A stretch of DNA of 7,156 bases. Source: Acidobacteriota bacterium (GTDB lineage: Bacteria > Acidobacteriota > UBA6911 > RPQK01). How positions within the stretch are numbered: position 1 is the first letter of the stretch; each line of letters opens with the position of its first letter. A model generated the notes under the pieces. It did not search any database. It saw only the letters and a program-made list of their open reading frames with translations, and was not told where the DNA came from. The position numbers and the translations under genes were made by a program. Of this stretch, positions 1 to 6,201 are shown one piece after another. The stretch spans positions 1-7,156 of the forward strand of contig RPQK01000390.1 in NCBI GenBank assembly GCA_003819755.1, read 5' to 3'.

Positions 1-4
1 CCTG

Positions 5-29
5 ATAAAACGTCGGCCTCTCGTGGCCG
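5..29 (-). terminator. Possible weak rho-independent terminator of the histidine kinase gene
   Basis: Read on the minus strand downstream of the kinase stop codon, CGGCC (29-25) and GGCCG (18-14) form a 5-bp GC stem around a 6-nt loop. After three bases comes a short run of four T (10-7 on the plus strand reads AAAA). The position, about 50 nt past the stop, fits a terminator. The stem is short and the T run weak, so it may have no function. Confidence 0.3.
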
Positions 30-80
30 CCGCACTCCAAAATGGATAAGCGATACCCGGCCAAAGCGCCGAGCCCGCAG

Positions 81-2042
81 TCAGTTGGTACCTCTCTCCG
101 GCACCGGAAACCGCACCGTAAAGCGAGTGCCCCGTCCTCTCACCGGACTGATATAGGCAATCGTCCCCGAAAGCTGCTCGACCCGCTTTTTCACGATCGC
201 CAATCCCAAGCCCGTTCCTCGGCTCTTCGTGCTCACGAACGGCTCGAAAAGCTTGCCTCGGACCTGTTCGGGGATACCCGCGCCTTCGTCTTCGACGCTC
301 AGTTGAGCCTGGTTTTCTTCCCGGAGGAAGGTCATGCGAATCGTGCCGTTCGGGGGGCTCGCCTCAATGGCGTTAAGAAGGAGGTTGGACAGGATGTCGG
401 TCATTATTTCAGGGTCGGTTCCAAGGGTAATATCCGCCTCGCTGACTTCGAGCCGGAGACCGCGCGCCTGAAGATCGCCGGCGAACACTCCCTCCAGAGA
501 TTCGGTTAACGCGTGCAGGCTGACCGCCGGTACTTCGGCGCTCCGGCCTCGCGGAGAGGACTCGAGCCGCGAGAACTTCAGCAGATTCGTCACCGTGGAC
601 GAAAGCCGATCGATCTCCCGAATCATCATCGCGACTTCGTCCCGCTGCTCGGGTGTCAGATTCTCGGCTTCCCCCAGCAGTTGCAGAAGGGTGCGCATGG
701 AGCTGAGCGGATTCTTAACATTGTGGGCAACCGACGCTGCCATTCGCCCAAGTTCTTCCATGTGCGACTTTTGAGCCAGCTCCCGTTCCATCCTGACTTG
801 TGCGGCCAGGGAGTAGCACCGCTCCAGGCCCACCGCGATTTCGTTGGCCAGGAAGTGCATCGCCTCTCGCTCACTTCGCGAGTCGGTCTGCGGCTGCTTG
901 ATTTCCAGGTAACCCATCGGCCGTTCGGAAGCGACCAGCGCGTACCGTTCCTCTCCGCCGCCAGGAGCGACCGGGTTCAGATCGATTCTCACCTGGCTCG
1001 TACCCAGTTCATGCTTCAGGTGGTCTTCGACGAAATCCTTGAACAACTCGGGATTAGCGATGATTGGCGCGGAGCGATGTATTACTTCGCCGATCTCACG
1101 GTACTTGCGGATCTCCCCGCTGAAGAGGCGGGCGACCAGCCCCTCGAGTCCCCTGCTTAAGGTCGGAAACAGCAGCAGAATCCCAACCAGGAGCGTCGCT
1201 TCGAGCAGGAGCGAAGATCCGGACGACGTCCCGAGCTCCCCTTCAAGGTACCCGCCGATCAGACGGACCCCAAGGATATAGATCGAGAGACTAAGAAGGA
1301 TCATCAGGGCGGAGGCCAGGGGCCGGCTGGTATCTATATCCAGAAACTGGTAGCGGTAGATGAAATAACAAATCACGGAACTCGGAACGAGCGAGGCCAG
1401 CCACGCGCCCAGCATCAGCCAGCCGGAGGGCCCCGAGACGGAGACCACCACCAGATTGTAGAGCGGGACAATCGCGAAGATGACAACCAGAGCGCGAAAA
1501 ACGTTCCTCTCAATGGGGCTGCGAGGATAGGTGACGATTCGATAGCCAATGAAGGCCGAACCATAGTAGGCCATCGACAGCACCAGCAGATATGGCAGCT
1601 TGAAGAAGTGAAGCTGACGAAGAGGATCGCCGGCAGGGGAGGCCATGATTCGCGGCAGAACCGCGGGCAGGAATGCCAACGAGGCGTACAGGACAGTCAG
1701 GAGACAGTAAATCAGCCGGCGCTCCCAAGCCGCGGGCGAGTGTCGTTTACGGTAGTAGATCCAGTGAATGTGCAGCAGAAAAGGCGGCAGGAATGCCAAT
1801 GCGACAAACGTCACGGCGTTGACGCTCCGCAGAAATCGCGCCACCCGGACCGGATCCATATCTCGCATCAACACTGACAGGAAGTTGCCGGAAAACCAGA
1901 CGAGGAGGGCGCCGATCAGGAACAGGAGGCCCACTTCAAAAATCGATTTGCGCCGACGCTTCAGGAAGGCCGAAAAAAGGAACAGGTGGAGCAGGATGCC
2001 AAGAAAGAATCCAGTCAGGGCCACTGCGTCTAACAAGTTCAT
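81..2042 (-). CDS. Membrane-bound sensor histidine kinase with nine predicted TM segments (HisKA + HATPase_c)
   Basis: This 653-residue protein should autophosphorylate a histidine in response to an unknown signal and pass the phosphate to a response regulator. The N-terminal half has about nine hydrophobic segments (near residues 5-27, 36-58, 74-97, 108-130, 149-170, 182-203, 208-231, 242-266 and 278-297). After the seventh comes YRYQFLDID, resembling the YRxRLxDID phrase of other multi-TM kinases. Residues about 315-410 look like a degenerate GAF-type sensor. The dimerisation and phosphoacceptor helix contains AHNVKNPL with the candidate phosphoacceptor at H440. The ATPase domain shows the N box (N557), DEGAGIP (D585) and FEPFVSTKSRGTGLGLAIVKK. 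The ATG at 2042 has AAGG about 8 nt upstream. The residue after H440 is Asn rather than the usual Glu/Asp. No response regulator gene is seen here, so it is an orphan within this window; a partner could lie beyond position 1. The signal cannot be told from sequence. Confidence 0.95.
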   Translation of the reverse strand: MNLLDAVALTGFFLGILLHLFLFSAFLKRRRKSIFEVGLLFLIGALLVWFSGNFLSVLMRDMDPVRVARFLRSVNAVTFVALAFLPPFLLHIHWIYYRKRHSPAAWERRLIYCLLTVLYASLAFLPAVLPRIMASPAGDPLRQLHFFKLPYLLVLSMAYYGSAFIGYRIVTYPRSPIERNVFRALVVIFAIVPLYNLVVVSVSGPSGWLMLGAWLASLVPSSVICYFIYRYQFLDIDTSRPLASALMILLSLSIYILGVRLIGGYLEGELGTSSGSSLLLEATLLVGILLLFPTLSRGLEGLVARLFSGEIRKYREIGEVIHRSAPIIANPELFKDFVEDHLKHELGTSQVRIDLNPVAPGGGEERYALVASERPMGYLEIKQPQTDSRSEREAMHFLANEIAVGLERCYSLAAQVRMERELAQKSHMEELGRMAASVAHNVKNPLSSMRTLLQLLGEAENLTPEQRDEVAMMIREIDRLSSTVTNLLKFSRLESSPRGRSAEVPAVSLHALTESLEGVFAGDLQARGLRLEVSEADITLGTDPEIMTDILSNLLLNAIEASPPNGTIRMTFLREENQAQLSVEDEGAGIPEQVRGKLFEPFVSTKSRGTGLGLAIVKKRVEQLSGTIAYISPVRGRGTRFTVRFPVPERGTN

Positions 2043-2055
2043 TGAAGCGACCTTA

Positions 2056-2070
2056 TCGGGCTTCGCCCGA
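2056..2070 (-). promoter_or_regulatory. Compact GC hairpin in the 5' leader of the kinase gene
   Basis: TCGGGC and GCCCGA flank three bases, giving a perfect 6-bp stem that ends 13 nt before the kinase ATG. On the minus strand the tip reads GCGAAGC, known as an unusually stable mini-hairpin in DNA. It lies just upstream of the AAGG ribosome-binding sequence and could affect translation initiation. No regulator is indicated. Confidence 0.35.
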
Positions 2071-2114
2071 CTCGTAATGTTAGCTCATAAGCGGCGCGAG
2101 CGTAAGCGGGCGGA

Positions 2115-2144
2115 GGATCAACTGGGATCAACTGGGATCAACTG
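2115..2144 (+). repeat. Three tandem copies of the decamer GGATCAACTG
   Basis: GGATCAACTG occurs three times in succession without a mismatch (2115-2124, 2125-2134, 2135-2144). The last copy runs into the left end of the 143-nt palindrome. The repeat lies in the divergent intergenic region about 75 nt upstream of the kinase start. Slipped-strand expansion is the simplest origin; a repeated protein-binding site is also possible. Confidence 0.85.
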
Positions 2145-2281
2145 CGGATGGTGCGACTTGCGGGCGGATTAAATCCACGAACCAACACGAACCAACACGA
2201 ACAAAGGCGCGCGCCTTTGTTCGTGTTGGTTCGTGTTGGTTCGTGGATTAATCCGCCCGCAAGTCGCACCATCCGCAGTTG
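2139..2281. repeat. 143-nt near-perfect palindrome (hairpin repeat, copy 1)
   Basis: The centre lies between 2210 and 2211 (GGCGC|GCGCC). The inner 39 bp (2172-2210 against 2211-2249) pair perfectly with no loop. After one unpaired base (A2171) a further 32 bp pair (2139-2170 against 2250-2281). The arms contain the decamer CCAACACGAA in tandem, part of a 33-nt core (2173-2205) that recurs at 7035-7067. The outer arms are not shared with the second copy. It sits between two divergently transcribed genes, so it is not placed as a terminator for either. A palindrome this long can extrude as a cruciform and is usually unstable in replicating DNA, which makes its near-perfect state notable. Confidence 0.97.
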
Positions 2282-2314
2282 TGCTGAGACGGCGGTTGCT
2301 GGCTCTCAACGTCC

Positions 2315-2343
2315 GCGACAGCCGCTCCCATTCGGTGTAATAT
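2315..2343 (+). promoter_or_regulatory. Putative promoter of the amidohydrolase gene, possibly leaderless
   Basis: GCGACA (2315-2320, 4 of 6 to TTGACA) and TAATAT (2338-2343, 4 of 6 to TATAAT) are separated by 17 nt. A start site 7-9 nt beyond the -10 box would fall at or next to the ATG at 2352. The bases before that ATG (ATTCCCCCTT) contain no Shine-Dalgarno sequence, which agrees with a leaderless mRNA. The hexamer matches are modest. Confidence 0.4.
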
Positions 2344-2351
2344 TCCCCCTT

Positions 2352-4019
2352 ATGTCGCGACTGACGCTTCTCCCGCTGGCGGCGTTTTTGTTGTTGGGCA
2401 GTTGCTCTTCAGGAAAGGAATCTATGCCCGCCGACCTCATTCTGACCAACGGTGACATCTGGATCGGCGATGACAATGCTGTTGGTCCGCAAGCCGTCGC
2501 GATCGCCGGCGGCAAGATAGTTTCGCTGGGAACGAGTGACGAAATCGCCTCATATCGAGGACCAAACACTCAGGTTATCGATCTCAAAGGGGCATTCGCG
2601 ATGCCCGGCTTCATTGACAACCACACGCACTTCGTTGAGGGAGGTTTCAGCCTGCTGGGCATTAGCCTCCGCGAGGCAAAGGACGAGGCCGAATTCGCCC
2701 GGCTGATAGGGGATAAGGCGCGGGAAATCCCGAAAGGGGCATGGATAACCGGAGGCAACTGGGACCATGAATCATGGCCGATGCAACGCTTGCCCACCCG
2801 GCAACTGATCGATCCGGTCACGCCGCAGACTCCCGTTTTCGTCGATCGTCTGGACGGCCACATGGCTCTGGCGAACACGTTCGTTCTGAAGCTCGCCAAA
2901 ATCACGCGGGATACCGCCGACCCTCCCGGCGGCCAGATCGTGCGGGACGGGAAGGGCGAACCGACCGGGCTGCTGCGGGATGCCGCCATGGACCTGGTAA
3001 CCCGACTGATCCCCGAACCCTCTCATTCCGAGAGGGTGCAGGCGGGCCTGGCCGCGGTCAAAGAGGCGGCGCGCCTCGGGATAACATCGGTCAATGCCAT
3101 GTGCTCGCGCGACGACGTGGCGCTGTTTCACGAACTGCTCAAAGACGGGAATCTAACTGTTCGTATCTACGCCTTCACCCCTCTGCCCGAGCTTGACGAC
3201 CCGAAAGCGGAACGCCCGGCCCGCGGCGCGGTTGGCGATTTCGTCCGAGTAGGCGGCGTAAAAGGCTTCATGGACGGGTCCCTGGGGAGCACCACAGCCT
3301 GGTTTTACGAGCCCTATCTGGACGAGCCCCGATCGACCGGTCTTCCGGCTGCGATGTGGTTTCCCGTAGGAAACATGAAACGGCTCGTCCAGAAAGCCGA
3401 TCAGGCGGGGCTCCACATTGCCGTCCACGCGATCGGGGACCGCGCCAATCAGGAGATCCTCGACATCTACGACTCTATTGAGAAGAGTGCCGGAACCAGA
3501 AAGGATTGGCGATTCAGAATTGAACACGCGCAGCACCTGGCGCCTCAGTCAATTGAACGATTCCAGAAGCTCGGTGTGATCGCCTCGATGCAGCCCTACC
3601 ACTTGATCGACGACGGCCGGTGGGCCGCCAAACGGATAGGGCCTGAAAGGCTCAAAACGACTTACGCTTTCCGGTCTCTCCTGGAGAAAGGGGCGACGCT
3701 GACGTTCGGGAGCGACTGGCCCGTTGCCCCGTTGAATCCGCTGCTTGGCGTCTATGCCGCCGTGACGCGCCGGACGCTCGATGGAAAGCATCCTGACGGG
3801 TGGATTCCGGAACAAAAGATCTCCGTCGAACAAGCCTTAGCCTGCTACACCAAGTCGAACGCCTACGCCATGTTCGCCCAAGACACCGTCGGCGTCCTGC
3901 GTCCTGGCCATCTGGCCGATGTTACGATCCTCTCCGATAGTCCCTTCAAGACGGACCCTGCTAACATCAAGGACATCAGGGTGGTTCGTACAATTACCGG
4001 CGGGCGAGTCGTTTATTGA
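2352..4019 (+). CDS. Lipoprotein amidohydrolase, YtcJ-like (Amidohydro_3 family)
   Basis: This 555-residue metal-dependent hydrolase is predicted to be exported and lipid-anchored. The ATG at 2352 gives a typical lipoprotein signal: MSR, a hydrophobic stretch, then the lipobox LGSC with the modified Cys at residue 18. The first beta strands follow (DLILTNGDIWIGD). Metal-site motifs in order are GFIDNHTHF (H91, H93), LDGHMALAN, VKGFMDGSLGS, HAIGDRANQ, RIEHAQHL, SMQPYHL and FGSDWPVAPLNPL. This is the set seen in YtcJ-like enzymes related to N-substituted formamide deformylase and AepA. They hydrolyse C-N bonds of small amides; the substrate here cannot be inferred. The C-terminal end (GHLADVTILSDSPF, then GGRVVY) is complete. 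The same frame is open upstream to 2148, but that extension runs through the palindrome and would place the signal peptide inside the protein. The GNAT gene starts 12 nt downstream, suggesting one transcript. Confidence 0.93.
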   Translation: MSRLTLLPLAAFLLLGSCSSGKESMPADLILTNGDIWIGDDNAVGPQAVAIAGGKIVSLGTSDEIASYRGPNTQVIDLKGAFAMPGFIDNHTHFVEGGFSLLGISLREAKDEAEFARLIGDKAREIPKGAWITGGNWDHESWPMQRLPTRQLIDPVTPQTPVFVDRLDGHMALANTFVLKLAKITRDTADPPGGQIVRDGKGEPTGLLRDAAMDLVTRLIPEPSHSERVQAGLAAVKEAARLGITSVNAMCSRDDVALFHELLKDGNLTVRIYAFTPLPELDDPKAERPARGAVGDFVRVGGVKGFMDGSLGSTTAWFYEPYLDEPRSTGLPAAMWFPVGNMKRLVQKADQAGLHIAVHAIGDRANQEILDIYDSIEKSAGTRKDWRFRIEHAQHLAPQSIERFQKLGVIASMQPYHLIDDGRWAAKRIGPERLKTTYAFRSLLEKGATLTFGSDWPVAPLNPLLGVYAAVTRRTLDGKHPDGWIPEQKISVEQALACYTKSNAYAMFAQDTVGVLRPGHLADVTILSDSPFKTDPANIKDIRVVRTITGGRVVY

Positions 4020-4031
4020 AGGTTCTGGGGT

Positions 4032-4598
4032 ATGAATCACCCGATCCTCACAACGGACAGGTTGTTATTGAGGCAGTTCTTTATCACCGACGCGAAAGAC
4101 GTAAAAGAGCTGGCCGGTCATCGTGACATTGCCTATAACACGCTTCTCATTCCTCATCCTTACGAACAGGGGTTCGCGGAAAGGTGGATCACAGAGCGCC
4201 AGCTCGACTTTCAAAAAGGACTGGCTGTCACCTTTGCCATAGTGATCAGGGAGGCCCGAGAGTTCTGCGGAGCGATAGGTCTGGGGATCAACCGCCACCA
4301 CTCAAACGCTGAACTCGGGTATTGGGTTGGCGTGCCGCACTGGAACCACGGCTACTGTTCGGAGGCCGCGGGCGTTGTCCTCAACTACGCCTTCACCGTG
4401 TTGGAGCTGAATCGGGTCTGGGCCCATCACTTTACGCGTAACCCGGCCTCCGGCCGCGTTCTCCAGAAAATCGGAATGACTCATGAGGGATGCCTGCGCA
4501 AGCACATCTTCAAATGGGGAGAATACCTCGACGTCGAGCAATATGGAATTCTGCGGCCCGAGTGGATCGCCGGGCACGCAGAGGACGGGAGAGTTTGA
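4032..4598 (+). CDS. GNAT family N-acetyltransferase, RimJ/RimL type
   Basis: This 188-residue protein should transfer an acetyl group from acetyl-CoA to an amine, either a protein N-terminus or a small molecule. It opens with TDRLLLRQF, typical of the family. The core reads ELGYWVGVPHWNHGYCSEAAGVVLNYAF, with the acetyl-CoA-binding loop in the HWNHGYCSEA region, followed by LELNRVWAHHFTRNPASGRVLQKIGM and LRPEW at the end. The length is normal. The ATG at 4032 lies 12 nt after the amidohydrolase stop codon; only a short GGGG run sits upstream, close to the start, so translation may depend on coupling. Members near this one include ribosomal protein acetyltransferases and enzymes acting on antibiotics or metabolites. 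Nothing in the sequence separates these, so a Rim symbol would be unsafe. Confidence 0.93.
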   Translation: MNHPILTTDRLLLRQFFITDAKDVKELAGHRDIAYNTLLIPHPYEQGFAERWITERQLDFQKGLAVTFAIVIREAREFCGAIGLGINRHHSNAELGYWVGVPHWNHGYCSEAAGVVLNYAFTVLELNRVWAHHFTRNPASGRVLQKIGMTHEGCLRKHIFKWGEYLDVEQYGILRPEWIAGHAEDGRV

Positions 4599-4661
4599 AT
4601 GGGCTGGTTGAGGCTCCTGCTCATAATCGTGGCCATTATCGGCCTTCGTCTTACAGCCTGA
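4599..4661 (+). CDS. Possible 20-residue single-span membrane peptide
   Basis: An ATG directly follows the GNAT stop codon (TGA 4596-4598, ATG 4599-4601). GGAG at 4588-4591 lies 7 nt upstream, an ideal ribosome-binding spacing. The peptide starts MGWLRLLLIIVAIIGLRL and ends with TGA at 4659-4661. It has a basic residue near each end and a hydrophobic core long enough for a short membrane span. Such peptides sometimes tune a membrane partner or act as leader peptides. A chance ORF, or the remnant of a longer protein that once began this way, is equally possible. I do not recognise a family. Confidence 0.4.
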   Translation: MGWLRLLLIIVAIIGLRLTA

Positions 4662-4752
4662 CACTGAGTCCCGCCCCTCCTCGTATTAGAATGGACTAGA
4701 AGCGTGTGAGTTGGGTGGTGTCGTCGTTTGCGACAACGCTCGCAATCCTCCA

Positions 4753-6201
4753 ATGCACGTCAGAGACTATTACCGGAACCCGGATGTCGTATCGCGAGTG
4801 ACCGAGTTCCTCGGAGGCTTCTCCGTCGAAGAGGCGACCTGCGTCTACCTGTCGCGGTCCGACCACGTGCTGTACAGCAATCTCCAGCTGAAGACACCCA
4901 CCCAACTGCCGTACTACCTGGACCAGGGCGTCGATCTTGCGCGCTCGCTCTGGGACCGCCGGTCGCTGATTGTCGATCTCGACATTGAATACGTGAACTT
5001 CGACTTTCCTGCGGAGCCGTACCTTGACCTCGAGCGGACTTTCAGCCTCCAGCAACCAGTGGTTCTTGCTGTTCAGAAGGTGCTGCTGCGCAGCGGAATC
5101 GCCCCTCTTCACGTGATGGGAGGCAGAGGCCATCACTTTCTTTGGCGCCTTCCCCGTGAGACCCAGGCTTTCAAAACGCTTGTCCCACTTGGGCGATTGT
5201 CCCGCCCGACCAGGATGCTCTACGCCCGGCCGCATCCGCCAACCGGCGAGACAGTGCCGGAAGACACCGCTCACGCCTTCGCGGGTCTCGGCCTGGTCAT
5301 CGAGTACCTGGTCCATCTGATCAAGGCGGAAACCGCAGGGCAATGCGAGATCCCTGTCGAGGTGACTGCAGTCGAGGTCGCGCCCGGGCTTAGGGGCCGC
5401 GAGATGATTTCGATAGACATCTCCGCTTTCGGTGACCCTCTCTTCACTCGGATGGTTCGCATCCCATTCTCCGCCTACCGAAAGCCATGGGAACAGGGAC
5501 TGGCAACCACTCCTGGGCTCACCGGCCGAATTCCTCCTCTTTTCTTCATCCCGCTGCACGAAATGCGCGTCCATGAGGGTTTGCGAGTCATGCAGGACGC
5601 AGAACAGGTCGCGGAGTTAGCGCAGCGCGCTTCGGTCCAGATACCTGATCAGGCGCAAGGCACGAACCATCTTGTCAACTCGTACCGCGGCTCCGATCTC
5701 AAGCGGTTTCACGATTGGTTCTATTCCCAGGAACACGACCCGGTCGAGACCTGGCCGGATACTTACGACCGAACACCCCTGGAGGCCTATCCCTGCTGTG
5801 CGCGGCAAGTCCTCCAGGACCCGAACGATCGCCTCCTGAAGCCCGCTTACCTACGTCTGGTCACTCACGTGATGATGGCCTTGGGATGGCATCCTCGGCA
5901 CATCTCCGGCTTGATTCGATCCAAGTATGAACGTGAATTCGGCTGGATTCCGCCTTGGGTCGAGTACGACACGGGGCTGAGATCGGACTTCTACACGCGC
6001 CTTTTCAGCGGCCTGTTCTGTACGGGTCTGGACCAGGTCGAGGACTTCGCGCGGACGAATGGGCATAGGCCGTTCATTTGCGACTCCGGGGAGGGGGGCA
6101 GCCTGGCCGAAATAAGGAAATCGCTGATTTTCAGGAAGAACCATGACCAATTGGCCTGTCGGCCTTTCAACCGGCTCCTTTTACCGGATGAGCATTTTTG
6201 A
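4753..6201 (+). CDS. Primase-like protein: AEP catalytic domain fused to a PriL-type Fe-S domain
   Basis: I read this 482-residue protein as a primase or primase-polymerase, though I do not recognise a named family. Residues about 1-290 show the archaeo-eukaryotic primase motifs in order: IVDLDIE (D75, D77; metal site), VMGGRGHHFLW (H128 at the motif II His), MISIDIS (D222; motif III) and VRIPFSAYRK (R236, P238, S240, K244), resembling R-x-P-x-S-L-H-x-K-T of PriS. Residues about 340-482 resemble the PriL C-terminal domain: AYPCCARQVL (C348, C349), then a helical stretch with MALGW, LFCTG (C423), PFICDSG (C443) and DQLACRPFNRL (C469). As I recall them, human PriL cluster cysteines are 287, 367, 384 and 424, the last in a QxAC context; the order and rough spacing agree. 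Such cysteines would bind a 4Fe-4S cluster. The ATG at 4753 is chosen because the YYRNPDVVSRVTEFLGG opening follows it at once; a TTG at 4711 would add 14 residues. Neither start has a strong ribosome-binding site. The end overlaps the next gene by 59 nt. Confidence 0.75.
   Translation: MHVRDYYRNPDVVSRVTEFLGGFSVEEATCVYLSRSDHVLYSNLQLKTPTQLPYYLDQGVDLARSLWDRRSLIVDLDIEYVNFDFPAEPYLDLERTFSLQQPVVLAVQKVLLRSGIAPLHVMGGRGHHFLWRLPRETQAFKTLVPLGRLSRPTRMLYARPHPPTGETVPEDTAHAFAGLGLVIEYLVHLIKAETAGQCEIPVEVTAVEVAPGLRGREMISIDISAFGDPLFTRMVRIPFSAYRKPWEQGLATTPGLTGRIPPLFFIPLHEMRVHEGLRVMQDAEQVAELAQRASVQIPDQAQGTNHLVNSYRGSDLKRFHDWFYSQEHDPVETWPDTYDRTPLEAYPCCARQVLQDPNDRLLKPAYLRLVTHVMMALGWHPRHISGLIRSKYEREFGWIPPWVEYDTGLRSDFYTRLFSGLFCTGLDQVEDFARTNGHRPFICDSGEGGSLAEIRKSLIFRKNHDQLACRPFNRLLLPDEHF

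Noticed and set aside
42..1160. Two plus-strand open frames (42-509 and 513-1160) opposite the kinase
   Set aside because: They are antisense to the HisKA and HATPase domains and show no domain of their own.
2148..2351. In-frame upstream extension of the amidohydrolase giving a 623-residue protein
   Set aside because: The extension is translated palindrome and repeat sequence, and it would bury a clear lipoprotein signal peptide that begins at the ATG at 2352.
4719..4735. Small inverted repeat TGTCG/CGACA before the primase-like gene
   Set aside because: A 5-bp stem in GC-rich DNA is expected by chance, and it has no T run or other supporting feature.
4711..4752. TTG start adding 14 residues to the primase-like protein
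   Set aside because: The extra residues look random and the upstream ribosome-binding match is weak. The ATG at 4753 places the plausible N-terminal sequence at the start. It cannot be fully excluded, because the ATG also lacks a good site.
4696..5574. 292-codon open frame on the minus strand
   Set aside because: It lies opposite the primase-like gene, which has coherent domain motifs. The antisense product has no recognisable domain and is a GC-rich shadow frame.
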